From positions 18,381 through 82,380 of the forward strand of contig DAOUJI010000079.1 in NCBI GenBank assembly GCA_034422875.1: a stretch of 64,000 bases of DNA, read 5' to 3'. The notes below the pieces were generated by a model that saw only the letters and a program-made list of their open reading frames with translations, was not told the DNA's origin and ran no database searches. The stretch comes from DAOUJI01 sp034422875 (GTDB lineage Bacteria; Chloroflexota; Dehalococcoidia; Lucifugimonadales; JAGWBF01). Made by a program: the position numbers and the translations under genes. Below, one piece after another: positions 1 through 8,132 of this stretch (its first letter is position 1; every line of letters begins with the position of its first letter).

Positions 1-1
1 T

Positions 2-385
2 GAGAAACGCTTTCGAATTGTCGAGATCATCCAGGACGTCCCTTACATGAAGGGAAGCGTCGAATATATGCCGGAAGACCCAGGGCCGGATGAAGAAGAC
101 CATTACCCGCAGGCAGCGGAGATGTTCGGAGCTTATATCAGGCTTTTGGGAAGCCTCGGTGGAGGCTGGTTGGTCGAAGTCGAAATCCCTGAAGAACCGA
201 TGTCCCTGAGCTACACCATCGCCCACTACCTGGACCTTCCCCGCATCGCGAAGCAACGGCTCCTGGAAATACCCACTCCCGGAGAGCGACTGAAGTACGA
301 GATACCCCTGCTGGAAGGCGCCACAGAGCGTCTACGCGAAGCGGTGGAGAGGCGCAACCCCTACCAGGGCCCCCGCCTCAACTAG
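2..385 (+). CDS. Lon-type N-terminal (LON) domain protein, 3' part
   Basis: The frame is open from base 2, so the gene is cut by the left edge of the window; an internal Met at 47 is not the real start. The visible 127 residues begin EKRFRIVEIIQDVPYMKG, the conserved stretch of the LON substrate-binding domain in which a peptide-binding beta barrel precedes a helical bundle. The remaining part (EMFGAYIRLLG, then PGERLKYEIPLLEGATERLRE) matches the helical half of that domain, and the protein stops there with no AAA+ or protease domain. It is therefore probably a stand-alone LON-domain protein of about 210 residues rather than full Lon protease. The cellular role of such proteins is poorly known. 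Confidence 0.8.
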   Translation, partial: EKRFRIVEIIQDVPYMKGSVEYMPEDPGPDEEDHYPQAAEMFGAYIRLLGSLGGGWLVEVEIPEEPMSLSYTIAHYLDLPRIAKQRLLEIPTPGERLKYEIPLLEGATERLREAVERRNPYQGPRLN

Positions 386-465
386 GGGCGGGACGCTTAT
401 CTGCCTCACCAGGCGCCAACTGTGTCCGTCACTCCCCGTTTCTTCTCGCTGACAAGGAGCATTCC

Positions 466-834
466 ATGATCTCCCGAATCGCAACCCAGGCAGTCTATGT
501 AGAAGACCAGCCGTCCGCCGTACGGTTCTGGGTTGATCGGGTTGGCTTCGAGCAGCGGGTTGAACTCGACATGGGGCCGAACGCCAAGTGGATTGAGGTT
601 GGTCCACCGGGGGCCGAGTCAAACCTGGTCATCTATCCCAAGACGATGATGCAGGACTGGTCAGAGCGCAAGCCGTCCATAGTGTTCGAATGTGGCGACA
701 TCCACGCAACCTACAGCGATATGGCGGCCCGTGGAGTAGAGTTCAGTCAAGAACCGAAAGAGATGCCCTGGGGTCCATTTGCAATCTTCAACGATGAGGA
801 CGGCAACTGGTACGGGCTAAGGCAGTCCCAATAG
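466..834 (+). CDS. VOC (glyoxalase/bleomycin-resistance-like) family protein
   Basis: This 122-residue protein has the length and pattern of one vicinal-oxygen-chelate unit: an opening beta strand (ATQAVYVEDQPSAVRFW), then DRVGFEQRVELDMG, and a closing PWGPFAIFNDEDGNWYGL, which is the usual metal-site Glu/Asp region followed by the final strand. VOC proteins act as isomerases, dioxygenases or drug-binding proteins, and the substrate cannot be read from sequence. An AAGGAG ribosome site sits about 7 bases before the ATG. It lies 80 bases after the LON-domain gene and converges with the minus-strand gene that ends at 910. Confidence 0.85.
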   Translation: MISRIATQAVYVEDQPSAVRFWVDRVGFEQRVELDMGPNAKWIEVGPPGAESNLVIYPKTMMQDWSERKPSIVFECGDIHATYSDMAARGVEFSQEPKEMPWGPFAIFNDEDGNWYGLRQSQ

Positions 835-909
835 ACCGTCGGATAGCATTTTGGATGGGTTAGTGGAGCAAGTCGGCTGCGGCGAATTAGTAGTTCCGAC
901 TGTCTCGTG

Positions 910-1827
910 CTAACGCCAAACCCGAGAGGCCCCGCCTTGGGGCACCATGCCTGAGAAGAGTTCCGGGTGAATTATCTCCGCCAGTATCTCCAGCCCGTTG
1001 ACCAGGCGCGGCCCGGAGCGGTTGAAATAGGCGCTGCCGTCCACCGCAAACACCCGACCGTCACGTACGGCCGGAATCGAGTCCCAACCCGGCCTCTCCT
1101 TTAACTTGGGCGCTTCCTTCAATGTGTGCGGCAAGTCAAAACCGCAGGGGCAGAGCATGATGACATCCGGCTGCTGCTCCACAACCTTTTCCCATGCAAT
1201 GGTGAAGGTTGGCTTGTCCTTGTCTCCCAGGCAGTCCTCGCCTCCGGCCATTTCCACCATCTGGGGCACCCAGTGGCCGGCCACCATGACAGGGTCGAAC
1301 CATTCGATGCAGGCAACTTTCGGACGACGGTCGGCGAGCGCCGCTATACTCTTGACACGCTGGACCCTTCGGTCCAACGACTCCACGTACTGCTCCGCAG
1401 TCGCTTCCACTCCCGCTGCCCGTCCCACCGTGCGGATGTTGCTGAAGACGTCCTCTATGCAAGTCGGATCGAGCGAGATGATTCGGGGCTGGTTTTCCAG
1501 TTTCTTCGTTGCGTCGGCAACCTGCCGCGCGGTAATCGCTCACTCCGCGCATAACTCCTGGCTGAGGAGGAGGTCGGGCTGTATCTCCATGATGGCTTCT
1601 TCGTCAATGTCGTAGATGCCCTTTTCTTCCCGGAGCCTCTCGGCCACGATGGCGTGGATTTCACTGCTGGTGTAGTCGCCGTCCTGAAAGATGCTGGAGA
1701 CTATCTGTCTGACCTGTTGGGCCTGAGGAGGATAGTCGCATTCGTGGGAGACGCCGTAGAGGCTGCCCCCCAGCCCAAGGGCGTAGACCATCTCCGTGGC
1801 GCTGGGAAGGAATGAGCAGATTCGCAT
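910..1827 (-). CDS. Cobalamin-binding-type (BtuF-like) ABC substrate-binding domain protein with in-frame TGA, candidate selenoprotein
   Basis: Both halves lie in one frame: codons 1-95 from the ATG at 1827, one TGA at 1540-1542, then 209 more sense codons to a TAG at 910-912. The N-terminus (MRICSFLPSATEMVYALGLG) and the region around VACIEWFDPVMVAGHW are typical of the PF01497/COG0614 branch that lacks a signal peptide. Read through, the total of about 305 residues is the normal family length. Homologues carry a LCxxCAxS-type motif after the ..LLLSQE strand; here it reads LCAE-TGA-AIT, so the stop replaces the second Cys of CxxC (CxxU). The 29 bases after TGA can form an 8-bp stem with a GGU loop. 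Selenocysteine is the attractive reading; a nonsense mutation or sequencing error is the alternative. A GAGAGG site precedes the start, and the gene sits 12 bases after the hydantoinase gene, apparently in one operon. Confidence 0.75.
1501..1542 (-). promoter_or_regulatory. Candidate UGA(Sec) codon with downstream SECIS-like hairpin
   Basis: On the coding (minus) strand the stop codon TGA is followed at +10 to +29 by GCGCGGCA, a GGU loop and UGCCGaCGC. This forms 5 continuous base pairs, one bulged A, and 3 more pairs. The loop G residues fall 18-19 bases after UGA. In the well-studied E. coli fdhF element the loop GGU falls at about the same distance (19-21), inside GCAGGUCUGC. The bulged U on the 5' side of the fdhF upper stem is not obvious here. 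A GC-rich hairpin can arise by chance, so this is supportive rather than proof. No selA, selB, selC or selD gene is in the window. Confidence 0.45.
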
Positions 1828-1839
1828 AATCGCCCTCTC

Positions 1840-3246
1840 TTACGTTATCTGATAGCCCTTTGGAGCGTACGCCGCCAGATTGGGGTCTCCGGGAAGGAAT
1901 CCTCCTGCTCCTTGACTGCCGACGAATTCTCCCTTCTCCATCACGACCCGGCCCCGCTGCATGGTAAGCTCCGGCATTCCCATAAGCTCGAACCCGTCGA
2001 AGGCGGAGTGGTCGGTGTTCCCGTGCTGGCCGTCCACCGTATGCTCCTTGGCCGGGTCCCAAATCACAAGGTCGGCGTCGGAACCGGGTTGAAGCGTCCC
2101 TTTCTTTGGGTACAGGCCGAATATCTTGGCCGGGTTCTCACAGAAGACCTGCACCATCCTTGGGAGGCTAATGCGCCCCGTGTTCACGCCAAGGGTCCAC
2201 ACCACCGGCATCATGAATTCAATCGTATTCAGCCCATGGGGGGCGTCGAATATGTTGTCGCCGCCCACCGTCTTCTGTGCGACGGTGCGGCCTCCGGAGT
2301 CGCTGGCGACCACGTTTATCGTTCCGTCGGCCAACGCCTGCCACAGAGCTTCCTGGTCAGGACTCTTCCTCAGAGGTGGCCCAACTTTAGCCAGCGGCCC
2401 CCGGCGGGACATTTCGTCGTCAGTAAGCGCAAGATAGTGGGGACAGGTCTCGGTGAAAAGCTGGAGACCCCGGCCTCTGAATTCATGCACCAGCGGGATA
2501 GACTCCTTGGTACTAAGGTGCACGGAGTAGAGGGGTGAGCCCGCCACTTGAGAAAAAGTGGAGGCGCGGTACAGCCCTTCCGCCTCCAGGATGTTGGGCT
2601 GAGATGGGGGATAGTATTCAGGGCCAATCTTTCCGTGCCCAATATGGTCGTCCACCAGATAATCGATGCAGCAGGCGTTCTCGCAGTGGACCATGGGCAG
2701 ACCGCCCTCGCTGGCCGCCAGGTCCATGGTTTTGAGCATTCCGTCCTCGGTTATCGCCATGCCACGTCGCTTGTAGGCCAGGAACATCTTGAAAGAGATG
2801 ACCCCCAGCTTCATTAGCTCCGGGATAGACTTGCCCAGGATGTCTTCGTCGGCGGCTGTGTAGGTGCCGTGGACGGAGAAGTCCAGGTGGGAGATGCGTT
2901 CTCCTTCGTCTATGAACCCTTTGACAAGGTCGGTGGTGTACCCGTTAAAGCCCCAGCCGGCGACGTTGCCCACGAATGCGATGACTGTGGTCACGCCGCC
3001 GTAGGCTGCGGTGACGGTGTAGGCGTCCATTTTGTCGGAATAGACGGGATGGCAATGGGCGTCGACGGAGCCGGGCAAAACATAGCGGCCAGCGGCGTCT
3101 ATTGTCCGGGAGACCCCTACCCCAGACAGGTCGGGGCCGACCTGAGCGATACGCTCTCCCGAAACCAGTACATCGCCCCGGGAAATCCCCTGGCCTGAAA
3201 CCAGAATCCCGCCCTTTACCAGTACGTCTCCTCTTGGGGACGCCAT
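1840..3246 (-). CDS. Dihydropyrimidinase/hydantoinase-like amidohydrolase
   Basis: The 468 residues match the cyclic-amide amidohydrolase family (D-hydantoinase, dihydropyrimidinase), whose members hydrolyse ring C-N bonds at a two-metal site. Visible motifs in order are the metal HxH in DAHCHP near residue 62, the carboxylated lysine region SFKMFLAYKRRG near 155, VHCEN and VHLSTKES for the later His ligands, ETCPHYL, and VVASDSGG with the catalytic Asp. In classical enzymes the last motif is followed by a His (TDHCP), and its absence suggests an altered substrate. The protein ends in the usual beta domain with DADLVIWDP. It starts 8 bases after the FAH-family gene stops, so the two are probably co-transcribed. 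Confidence 0.88.
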   Translation of the reverse strand: MASPRGDVLVKGGILVSGQGISRGDVLVSGERIAQVGPDLSGVGVSRTIDAAGRYVLPGSVDAHCHPVYSDKMDAYTVTAAYGGVTTVIAFVGNVAGWGFNGYTTDLVKGFIDEGERISHLDFSVHGTYTAADEDILGKSIPELMKLGVISFKMFLAYKRRGMAITEDGMLKTMDLAASEGGLPMVHCENACCIDYLVDDHIGHGKIGPEYYPPSQPNILEAEGLYRASTFSQVAGSPLYSVHLSTKESIPLVHEFRGRGLQLFTETCPHYLALTDDEMSRRGPLAKVGPPLRKSPDQEALWQALADGTINVVASDSGGRTVAQKTVGGDNIFDAPHGLNTIEFMMPVVWTLGVNTGRISLPRMVQVFCENPAKIFGLYPKKGTLQPGSDADLVIWDPAKEHTVDGQHGNTDHSAFDGFELMGMPELTMQRGRVVMEKGEFVGSQGAGGFLPGDPNLAAYAPKGYQIT

Positions 3247-3254
3247 GGGCCAGG

Positions 3255-4010
3255 CTACTCTTCAGAGACTACCGGGTTGGACAAGACGCCGATACCTGGC
3301 ACGTCGATTTCCACTGTGTCCCCGTGGTTAAGTCCTGCCGGTTTGCCCGACGTGCCCATGAATATCATGTCGCCGGGCTCCAGGGTCATCCTGCGGGATG
3401 TCCACTCGATGATGGTGGGCAGGTCGAACACCATCCCGGACGTGCTCTCGGCCTGCACTTCGGCGCCGTTGATGCGGGCGGTGAGCATGGCGTCGAAGGG
3501 GTCGATTTCGTCAGATATGAACGGCCCCACGGGAGAGAAGGTGTCGGAGGACTTAGCCCTCCACCATTGGCCGTCTCCCCTTTGCCACTCACGGGCGCTC
3601 ACGTCGTTGCCGCAGGAGTAGCCCAGCACGTAGTCAAGAGCTTCTTCCTTGGGAACGTTCCGCGCCCGCTTGCCGATGATCACCACCAGCTCGCCTTCCT
3701 CTTCCACCGTCTCGGCGTCCCTGGGCCGGATGATGGGGTCGCCGTGGGCCGCAAGAGACGACGGGGTCTTGAGGAATATAAGGGGCTGCGTCGGCGTGGG
3801 CCTGTCTCCCAGATGGCTGTAGTAGTTGAGACCCACCGCCAGAATCTTGGACGGGGCCGTAGGAGTAAGCAGCTTCACCTCTGCCAACGTGTGGGTGTGG
3901 TCGGTGACCTCATAGGACTCGTAGGGCGGGGCGGTTAGCTGGCGGACGATGTCGCCGTCCACTACGCCGTAGGCTACTTCTCCGTGGGCCAGGTAACGTG
4001 CAAACTTCAT
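3255..4010 (-). CDS. Fumarylacetoacetate hydrolase (FAH) family protein
   Basis: The 251-residue protein has the compact FAH C-terminal fold used by bacterial hydrolases, decarboxylases and isomerases of 2-oxo acids such as homoprotocatechuate-pathway enzymes. The metal ligands are visible as ExE in EEEGELVVIIGK and as Asp in CGNDVSAREWQ. LAVGLNYYSHLGD and FSPVGPFI, the usual substrate-pocket segments, are also present, as is the terminal MIFMGTSGKPAGLNHGDTVEID. The exact reaction is not determinable. It lies between an alcohol dehydrogenase and a hydantoinase on the same strand, suggesting a catabolic cluster. The ATG at 4010 is preceded by an AGGAGG-like stretch. Confidence 0.9.
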   Translation of the reverse strand: MKFARYLAHGEVAYGVVDGDIVRQLTAPPYESYEVTDHTHTLAEVKLLTPTAPSKILAVGLNYYSHLGDRPTPTQPLIFLKTPSSLAAHGDPIIRPRDAETVEEEGELVVIIGKRARNVPKEEALDYVLGYSCGNDVSAREWQRGDGQWWRAKSSDTFSPVGPFISDEIDPFDAMLTARINGAEVQAESTSGMVFDLPTIIEWTSRRMTLEPGDMIFMGTSGKPAGLNHGDTVEIDVPGIGVLSNPVVSEE

Positions 4011-4056
4011 GGCTTCCTCCTAAGGCTCGTAAGATTGGTTTCTTTAGGTGGTTCTT

Positions 4057-5169
4057 CTAAGGGGTCTGCAACACCAGCTTGCCGAAAAAGTCGCGGCTCT
4101 CCATGGTTCGATAAGCTTCCGTCGCATCTTCCAGGGGAAAGGTCTTGCCAACGACACCCCGGATGCCTCCCGTTCTTATTACCCTCATCATGTCGCCAAA
4201 GCTACGCTTACTGCGTCCGCCGCTGCCTAGCAGTGACAAGGGCGTGCCGCTTAGCTGGGAAAGGTTCAAGGAGTAGTTTGCCCCGGAGTGGGTCCCGGTG
4301 ATAACCAGGCGTCCCCCCGGCTTGATGCAAGCCAGGCTCTCGTCCCATACCTCGGCACCCACGCTGTCGAAAACAAAGTCCACACCCTGGCCGTCGGTGA
4401 ATTCTTTCACCACCTGGCTGAAGTTGGGAGTTGTGTTGTAGTTGATGCCCAAGTCGGCGCCCATTTCCCTGGCTTTGTCCAGCTTCCAGTCGCTGCCAGC
4501 AGTGGTGATGACACGGGCGCCTACGTGCTTTGCGATGGCTATGGCCGTGGAGCCGACACCGCTGCCTGCGGCGTGAATGAGTATGTCGTCCCAAGGCTGT
4601 AGCTTGCCCCTCTCGATGAGGCAATGCCACGAAGTATGGGTCGCAACTGGGAAAGCTGCCGCCTCGTCAAACCCCATCCAATCAGGGATGACGTGGGCGT
4701 TGACGGCCGGTACAACGCAGTATTGGGCATGGCCTCCGTCGATGTCGGACCCCAAACGCATTTGTTTCGGGCAATACTGGTCGACGCCAGCGCGGCAGCG
4801 GTCACAGGTGTAGCACTTGACCCGGTTGTCGATAAGGACCCGGTCGCCCTCCTTGAGCCAGTCCACGGTGGGGCTGACCTGGGCCACTTCTCCGGCCATG
4901 TCCAGGCCGAAAATCCTGGGCAGGCTCCGGGTATTGGTCCTGCCGCTGATTATGTAAAGGTCTGCGTGGTTGAGGGCCGACGCCCGTACCCTTATGACGA
5001 CCTCACCCGGTCCGGCTTCGGGGTCCGGCCGGTCTCCGTACTTCACATTGCTCAGGTCGCCCGTCTGATCGAGATAGATGGCTTTCAAGGCTGGCGCGCT
5101 CCCAATTGCCCCGGACGCCCTAAAGTCAGCGTCCGCCCGTATCTTACCCCAGGCGCCAAAGCCCGTCAA
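4057..5169 (-). CDS. Zinc-type medium-chain alcohol dehydrogenase / quinone oxidoreductase family
   Basis: The product is an MDR-superfamily NAD(P)-dependent oxidoreductase. It has a GroES-like N-terminal domain (ALNHADLYIISGR, GLDMAGEV) and a Rossmann domain (HAAGSGVGSTAIAIAKHVGA). The four structural-zinc cysteines are present in CYTCDRCRAGVDQYC, while the residue that would be the first catalytic-zinc Cys sits in NHADL and is absent. That is a known subgroup, so activity on alcohols should not be assumed. The first 27 residues look unlike family N-termini; a TTG at 5088 (KAIYLDQTG follows) with GGGAG upstream would give a more typical 344-residue protein and is probably the true start. It heads the minus-strand cluster ending at 910. 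Confidence 0.85.
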   Translation of the reverse strand: MTGFGAWGKIRADADFRASGAIGSAPALKAIYLDQTGDLSNVKYGDRPDPEAGPGEVVIRVRASALNHADLYIISGRTNTRSLPRIFGLDMAGEVAQVSPTVDWLKEGDRVLIDNRVKCYTCDRCRAGVDQYCPKQMRLGSDIDGGHAQYCVVPAVNAHVIPDWMGFDEAAAFPVATHTSWHCLIERGKLQPWDDILIHAAGSGVGSTAIAIAKHVGARVITTAGSDWKLDKAREMGADLGINYNTTPNFSQVVKEFTDGQGVDFVFDSVGAEVWDESLACIKPGGRLVITGTHSGANYSLNLSQLSGTPLSLLGSGGRSKRSFGDMMRVIRTGGIRGVVGKTFPLEDATEAYRTMESRDFFGKLVLQTP

Positions 5170-5206
5170 AGGAGATGCTGGGCCAAACGCAAATCCACAT
5201 CGTCGA

Positions 5207-5219
5207 ATGTACAGTACAT
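5207..5219. promoter_or_regulatory. Perfect 6-bp inverted repeat, possible operator
   Basis: ATGTAC-A-GTACAT is a perfect 13-base palindrome in the divergent intergenic region between the alcohol dehydrogenase and cytochrome c genes, 38 bases upstream of the longer dehydrogenase start. Its position and symmetry suit a dimeric repressor site. No regulator gene is adjacent, so this is conjecture from sequence alone. Confidence 0.3.
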
Positions 5220-5255
5220 GCCATTAAAGGCGTTATATAATTCCCGCATCCCGGC

Positions 5256-5261
5256 TATAAT
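5256..5261 (+). promoter_or_regulatory. Possible -10 element for the cytochrome c gene
   Basis: A perfect TATAAT lies 34 bases before the ATG at 5295. No good -35 is seen at 16-18 bases upstream (TTATAT at best), so the assignment rests on the -10 and its position in an AT-rich intergenic segment. Confidence 0.35.
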
Positions 5262-5294
5262 CGACACGCCATTGAACAGTTCATAGAAATTCCG

Positions 5295-5822
5295 ATGCCA
5301 TTCCTTCATCCTAGTCCTCTAGCCATGCGATTAGTACGTTACGTCATAGCGTTCGGGGCTTTGGCGATGGCGGTTGTGTCAGTCCTCGCCTGCTCGTCTC
5401 AACCCGGTGACACTGCAGTCCCGTCAGATCCGACGGTGCGCTCCGGCCAGCAGGTCTTCGCTTCCATCTGCGCCGCTTGCCACGGAGTCGGAGGGGAAGG
5501 TCAGGAGGACTGGCACGTCCCAAAGGAAGACGGAACTCTGCCAGCTCCCCCCCTCAACGGCGACGGCCATACCTGGCATCACGGCGACGGGCTGCTGTAC
5601 CAAATCGTCAGCCAGGGAGGTAAATCCCTAGAGAGCCCGAACGTCCCCAACTTCAAAAGCGCCATGCCTGCCTTTGGAGACCTTCTTAGCCACGAAGAAA
5701 TCATCGCCGTCCTGACCTATGTCAAAAGCCTCTGGGAAGACAAGACCAAAAGGGGCATTTCCATCGTGGAGTCCCAGGGCCGGGCAAGCGAATTAGACCC
5801 GTTCCCGGTGGCGCGCAACTAA
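5295..5822 (+). CDS. Lipoprotein class I cytochrome c
   Basis: A hydrophobic signal (residues 11-31) ends in SVLAC, a lipobox with Cys33 as the predicted lipidated residue, so the mature protein should be tethered outside the cytoplasmic membrane. A single heme c site CAACH is at residues 59-63, and Met124 in AMPAFG is the likely distal ligand, followed by the usual C-terminal helix (EEIIAVLTYVKSLW). Mono-heme cytochromes of this type shuttle electrons to terminal oxidases or from periplasmic dehydrogenases. No oxidase gene is adjacent, so the partner is unknown. Met11 (base 5325) would give a more compact signal peptide and may be the real start. Confidence 0.9.
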   Translation: MPFLHPSPLAMRLVRYVIAFGALAMAVVSVLACSSQPGDTAVPSDPTVRSGQQVFASICAACHGVGGEGQEDWHVPKEDGTLPAPPLNGDGHTWHHGDGLLYQIVSQGGKSLESPNVPNFKSAMPAFGDLLSHEEIIAVLTYVKSLWEDKTKRGISIVESQGRASELDPFPVARN

Positions 5823-5987
5823 ACGTCTACACCGACACCATACAGGAATTCCTCAAGTCTAGTTCCCCGATTCGTTGATATGGCCCGGTGGCTTGGCGGC
5901 AAGCTGTACCCCACCCGGTCCGATTCTTGCTGCTGCCCAACCAGTTGTTTCCGCGAAACGGCCAACAACAATATCACACTTGAAATC

Positions 5988-7781
5988 CTATAGTTCCCGA
6001 TAGTAATCCCGTACCTTTGTGGACATGAGCCGTCTACGCTCCTGGAGGAAATCGTCGTAGCCTTCAACCCCTACGGTATCCATCCCTGCCGGGATGCAGT
6101 GCGCCGTTAAGTTCTCCTGCAACTGGTCAGAGTCCGTAATCCCTCCATAGACGGGGGCGTTGCTTTTGCACTGTTTCCACAACTCTGAGAAGTACTTTGA
6201 CGGCGGGCTGTCACTAATAGCAATGTTTATTTCACTCTGCATTACCACATAATTCGCGATCTGATTGTATCGACCACGTTGGAATCCTTTCTTCATCAAA
6301 TAGTTTCGCGGGAACACATGATGTATATGTGACTGGCCTTGAAGAAGATTCTGTACGGTCAGATCCCGTGAAAGGAAACCTTTATCGTTTCCCTTCACTT
6401 GACTCGCGAGGAATACGTTAAAATATGGGCTGCTGGCAACGGACGTGTCCATTTGTTGAGGCAGGCCCACATCCCAGAATGCATCGGATAGTTCAGCCCG
6501 TTCGATTGTATCGAGATAAGCCGATGCCCCTTGATTATCGATGTTTCCAACATCTACACCGAAGGTCGTTTCCGGCGCACCAGTGTATCTACCCGTTAGA
6601 ACTGACATCACAAACCATCGGCGCACTAGCGCCTCAATGCGCTCTGCCGATTCACCCTGCCTACGTAATATCAAGTAGAGTATATACCCGAAGTTTACGG
6701 TGTTCTGGGACCTGATAAGTGAGGAATCCACGAATCCTGCAGAGCGCAGGATCATAATGAACTTTTTGAAATTAGTCTCGTTCATGTACCGCAGTATTCC
6801 GTCGCTAAGCTTGTGGAAGGACTCTTCGGCAATGGCTTCCTCGTATGTGCGTGTCACGAAATTACGACCTGAGAGAAGAGCAACTAAATCCTCTAAGCGC
6901 CCTCTCTTGAACTGTGACGTAAAGACGACCCTGAGCATGTCGGTATATGAAGGGTCATAGAGGTCGTCCTTCTCCTCCTTCATCCATTTCATGGCCCGAA
7001 AGTAGTCCGTTGCGGCAAAGGCGTCGTCGTTTGCCAAGTCATTGTATGCTTCCGGAGCTACGGCGAGGTGGCAGAAGTAGTCGATGCATTTTCGTAAGAG
7101 GTGCCCACCGTGCTGTTCACTGGCAGCCATCTTGGACATAACGAAGTCCGCGGCGTTCAGCGTGACACCCTGGGAGTTGATTCGAACGAAAATGTCGGCG
7201 ACCGTCTCCACATCAAGGTCAGCGTTCAGGTCAATCAGGCCTAGAGAGTTGTGCTGGATGCCATCAAGCTGTTTCAAACTTTCATCTATCTTGCGTTTTT
7301 CGGCGTTCGGGTTCGCTTCACAGTACTCCTCGAGTAGTTGGAGCATCCAGGCATCTGGGGCGAATACCTTGGCGATATCAGAAATCCATTCTGGGTCGCG
7401 GAGAATCGCAGCGTTGACCACCTCAAAGCGTTCCTCACCGGGATGAAAGGCTATAGATATCCTCCTTCGCTTATAGTCTCTGTCGACAACCGGTTCACCA
7501 AGCAACGCGGCTAGGAGGGCCGTCACGCGTTGCTGGCCGTCAATCAGGACGCGCTTTCCGCTGGACTGAGTGCCGTCTTTTAAGCGTACGTCCGGGTTTT
7601 GCCATGCGATGAGATACCCAACAGGATAACCTCTATAAAGAGAATCTATAAAATCACGCACCTTGGCAGCGTTCCACACAAAGGGGCGTTGTATCTCAGG
7701 AATGGCAATCTGCTCGGACTTGATCCAAGTTAATAGAGTTTGAATGGGGTACTGATTAACTGAGTAACGCTGAACAGGCAT
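5988..7781 (-). CDS. DUF262/DUF1524 (GmrSD-like) protein
   Basis: The start is placed at 7781, where AGGAGG lies 8 bases upstream; an earlier ATG at 7802 has no such site. The 597-residue product has an N-terminal DUF262 domain with IPEIQRPFVW (residues 27-36) and the nucleotide-pocket motif DGQQR (81-85). It is followed by a helical middle and a C-terminal DUF1524/HNH-like segment containing HIHHVFPRNYL and later NYVVMQSEIN. Members of this family include the GmrSD type IV restriction enzymes acting on modified phage DNA, but most single-gene members are uncharacterised. It stands alone next to an orphan antitoxin gene, with base composition lower in GC than its neighbours, which suggests horizontal acquisition. 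Confidence 0.85.
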   Translation of the reverse strand: MPVQRYSVNQYPIQTLLTWIKSEQIAIPEIQRPFVWNAAKVRDFIDSLYRGYPVGYLIAWQNPDVRLKDGTQSSGKRVLIDGQQRVTALLAALLGEPVVDRDYKRRRISIAFHPGEERFEVVNAAILRDPEWISDIAKVFAPDAWMLQLLEEYCEANPNAEKRKIDESLKQLDGIQHNSLGLIDLNADLDVETVADIFVRINSQGVTLNAADFVMSKMAASEQHGGHLLRKCIDYFCHLAVAPEAYNDLANDDAFAATDYFRAMKWMKEEKDDLYDPSYTDMLRVVFTSQFKRGRLEDLVALLSGRNFVTRTYEEAIAEESFHKLSDGILRYMNETNFKKFIMILRSAGFVDSSLIRSQNTVNFGYILYLILRRQGESAERIEALVRRWFVMSVLTGRYTGAPETTFGVDVGNIDNQGASAYLDTIERAELSDAFWDVGLPQQMDTSVASSPYFNVFLASQVKGNDKGFLSRDLTVQNLLQGQSHIHHVFPRNYLMKKGFQRGRYNQIANYVVMQSEINIAISDSPPSKYFSELWKQCKSNAPVYGGITDSDQLQENLTAHCIPAGMDTVGVEGYDDFLQERRRLMSTKVRDYYREL

Positions 7782-8132
7782 CCCGATTCCTCCTACGGAC
7801 ATTTAGCACTGTCATTAGACTTGTGGGTACACTGTCTTCCGCATCCATCCGATTCAAAGAGTCGTTTCCAGCCGCCACCTATCTCCACTGACTAGTTCAG
7901 GATGCGGAGCCCTGTATACGCTTAGGTCTGATGACCCCAGGATTCTCGAGTAAGCAGAACAGATGGGCTGGACTGCCTTCGATTTCTTTTGTTCGTCATC
8001 AGGTTCAATCGGAGTGCCTAGGTCGACGGACTCGGTCTAGTTTATAATATGTGTCCGTCTGCTGCATCTGATAATGCATTATGACCCAGGACTCAGTTTG
8101 ATATTCATACGTTCCTCAATTACTTTGTAGTC
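7782..8132. other. Intergenic region without a recognisable gene
   Basis: This 351-base stretch separates the divergent DUF262 and ribbon-helix-helix genes. No convincing reading frame, tRNA or terminator was found. It is AT-richer than the surroundings and contains a perfect TATAAT at 8043-8048 on the plus strand, 84 bases before the antitoxin-like gene, without a recognisable -35. Confidence 0.5.
8043..8048 (+). promoter_or_regulatory. Possible -10 element for the ribbon-helix-helix gene
   Basis: TATAAT is present, but the expected -35 region reads roughly AGGTCG, so support is limited to the -10 hexamer and its orientation toward the gene at 8133. Confidence 0.25.

Noticed and set aside
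1136..1552. A frameshift explanation for the split cobalamin-binding-type gene
   Set aside because: Both halves are in the same frame and only the TGA codon separates them, so no frameshift is needed.
3102..3938. Plus-strand frame of 278 codons
   Set aside because: Antisense of the FAH-family gene, with an amino-acid composition typical of a shadow frame.
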